Below are positions 33,843 to 34,036 of a DNA stretch of 34,036 nt, in pieces (positions within the stretch are counted from its first letter, which is position 1; the number at the start of each line of letters is the position of its first letter). The position numbers and the translations under genes are program-made. The notes under the pieces were generated by a model. The model made no database searches. It saw only the letters and a list, made by a program, of their open reading frames with translations, and had not been told where the DNA came from. Source of the DNA: an uncultured Opitutia bacterium (lineage in GTDB: Bacteria; Verrucomicrobiota; Verrucomicrobiia; Opitutales; Opitutaceae); assembly GCA_903820035.1 (NCBI GenBank), contig CAIJFT010000012.1, positions 1-34,036 of the forward strand. Direction: 5' to 3'.

Positions 33843-34036
33843 ATGGATAAGCAGAAGCTAGCTTGGCGAATCAATGCAGCACAGCGAGGCGTTCGCCTTG
33901 ACCACTTTCTCGCCTCGGGCTTGGCAAAGGCGTTCAAGCACGAAATCCCGCGCTCTTTGGCGTGTAGGATCATCGAGTCAGGGGCCGTCAGCCGCGACGG
34001 CCTACGCGAGCGGTTGGCCTCCAGCAAGCTAGCCAC
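33843..34036 (+). CDS. Start of an S4-domain protein, possibly RluA-family pseudouridine synthase
   Basis: The frame is open from an ATG at 33843 to the right edge (64 codons, 3' end outside window). Residues 16-58 contain GVRLDHFLASGL and SLACRIIESGAVSRDG. This matches the RNA-binding S4 domain pattern RLDxFLxxxL...SRxxxxxxIxxGxVxxNG seen at the start of RluA/RluD-type pseudouridine synthases. The SR and NG positions are imperfect (RS and RD), so the family call is tentative. An in-frame upstream ATG at 33792 is also possible. The catalytic domain is not visible. Confidence 0.45.
   Translation, partial: MDKQKLAWRINAAQRGVRLDHFLASGLAKAFKHEIPRSLACRIIESGAVSRDGLRERLASSKLA

Noticed and set aside
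33767-34036. Minus-strand frame at the right edge
   Set aside because: The opposite strand carries a more coherent S4-like frame; the minus frame has no recognisable features.
1-34036. CRISPR arrays, transposases and phage genes
   Set aside because: No regularly spaced repeats, transposase motifs or phage-like genes were seen on either strand.

Overview
The window is GC-rich bacterial DNA that looks like a member of the Verrucomicrobia, most likely the Opitutaceae. This is an inference, because no 16S rRNA is present. The reasons are a large TonB-dependent receptor with the LSPFEVSA-type N-terminal motif common in that family, an exosortase locus, a Pseudomonas stutzeri-type L-rhamnose isomerase, and ribosomal proteins carrying Ala/Pro/Lys-rich tails.

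Layout. (1) Positions 1-5700, plus strand: the end of an outer-membrane beta-barrel gene, an exosortase and a 1073-residue TPR lipoprotein, closed by a clear intrinsic terminator. This looks like the end of an exopolysaccharide/exosortase locus. (2) Positions 5748-12471, minus strand: lnt (apolipoprotein N-acyltransferase) with its own terminator, then a TonB-dependent receptor with an EF-hand, then L-rhamnose isomerase. The last two suggest use of rhamnose-containing glycans. (3) Positions 12481-13264: a palindromic intergenic element, a HIT-family protein on the plus strand and a small membrane zinc-ribbon protein on the minus strand. (4) Positions 13334-32976, minus strand: one unbroken run of 32 genes covering the str, S10, spc and alpha clusters, from rpsL to rplQ, closed by a strong terminator. 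(5) Positions 32977-34036: a gene-free upstream region, a tRNA-Ser(GGA) and the start of an S4-domain-like gene on the plus strand.

The translation cluster is canonical in order but has unusual contents. The adk position between secY and map holds a 144-residue protein that still resembles adenylate kinase at both ends but has lost the P-loop, the arginine of the GFPRT motif and the LID region. A small predicted secreted protein sits between rpsS and rplV. The genes rpmD, rpmJ, infA and tuf are missing from their usual places. S11, S5, L17, L3 and S17 carry low-complexity extensions, and the one on S5 is RGG-like. Recognisable Shine-Dalgarno sequences occur only before large-subunit genes.

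The adk-like gene and the S10-operon secreted protein are the best candidates for undescribed biology. Everything here was read by eye; no database search was possible.
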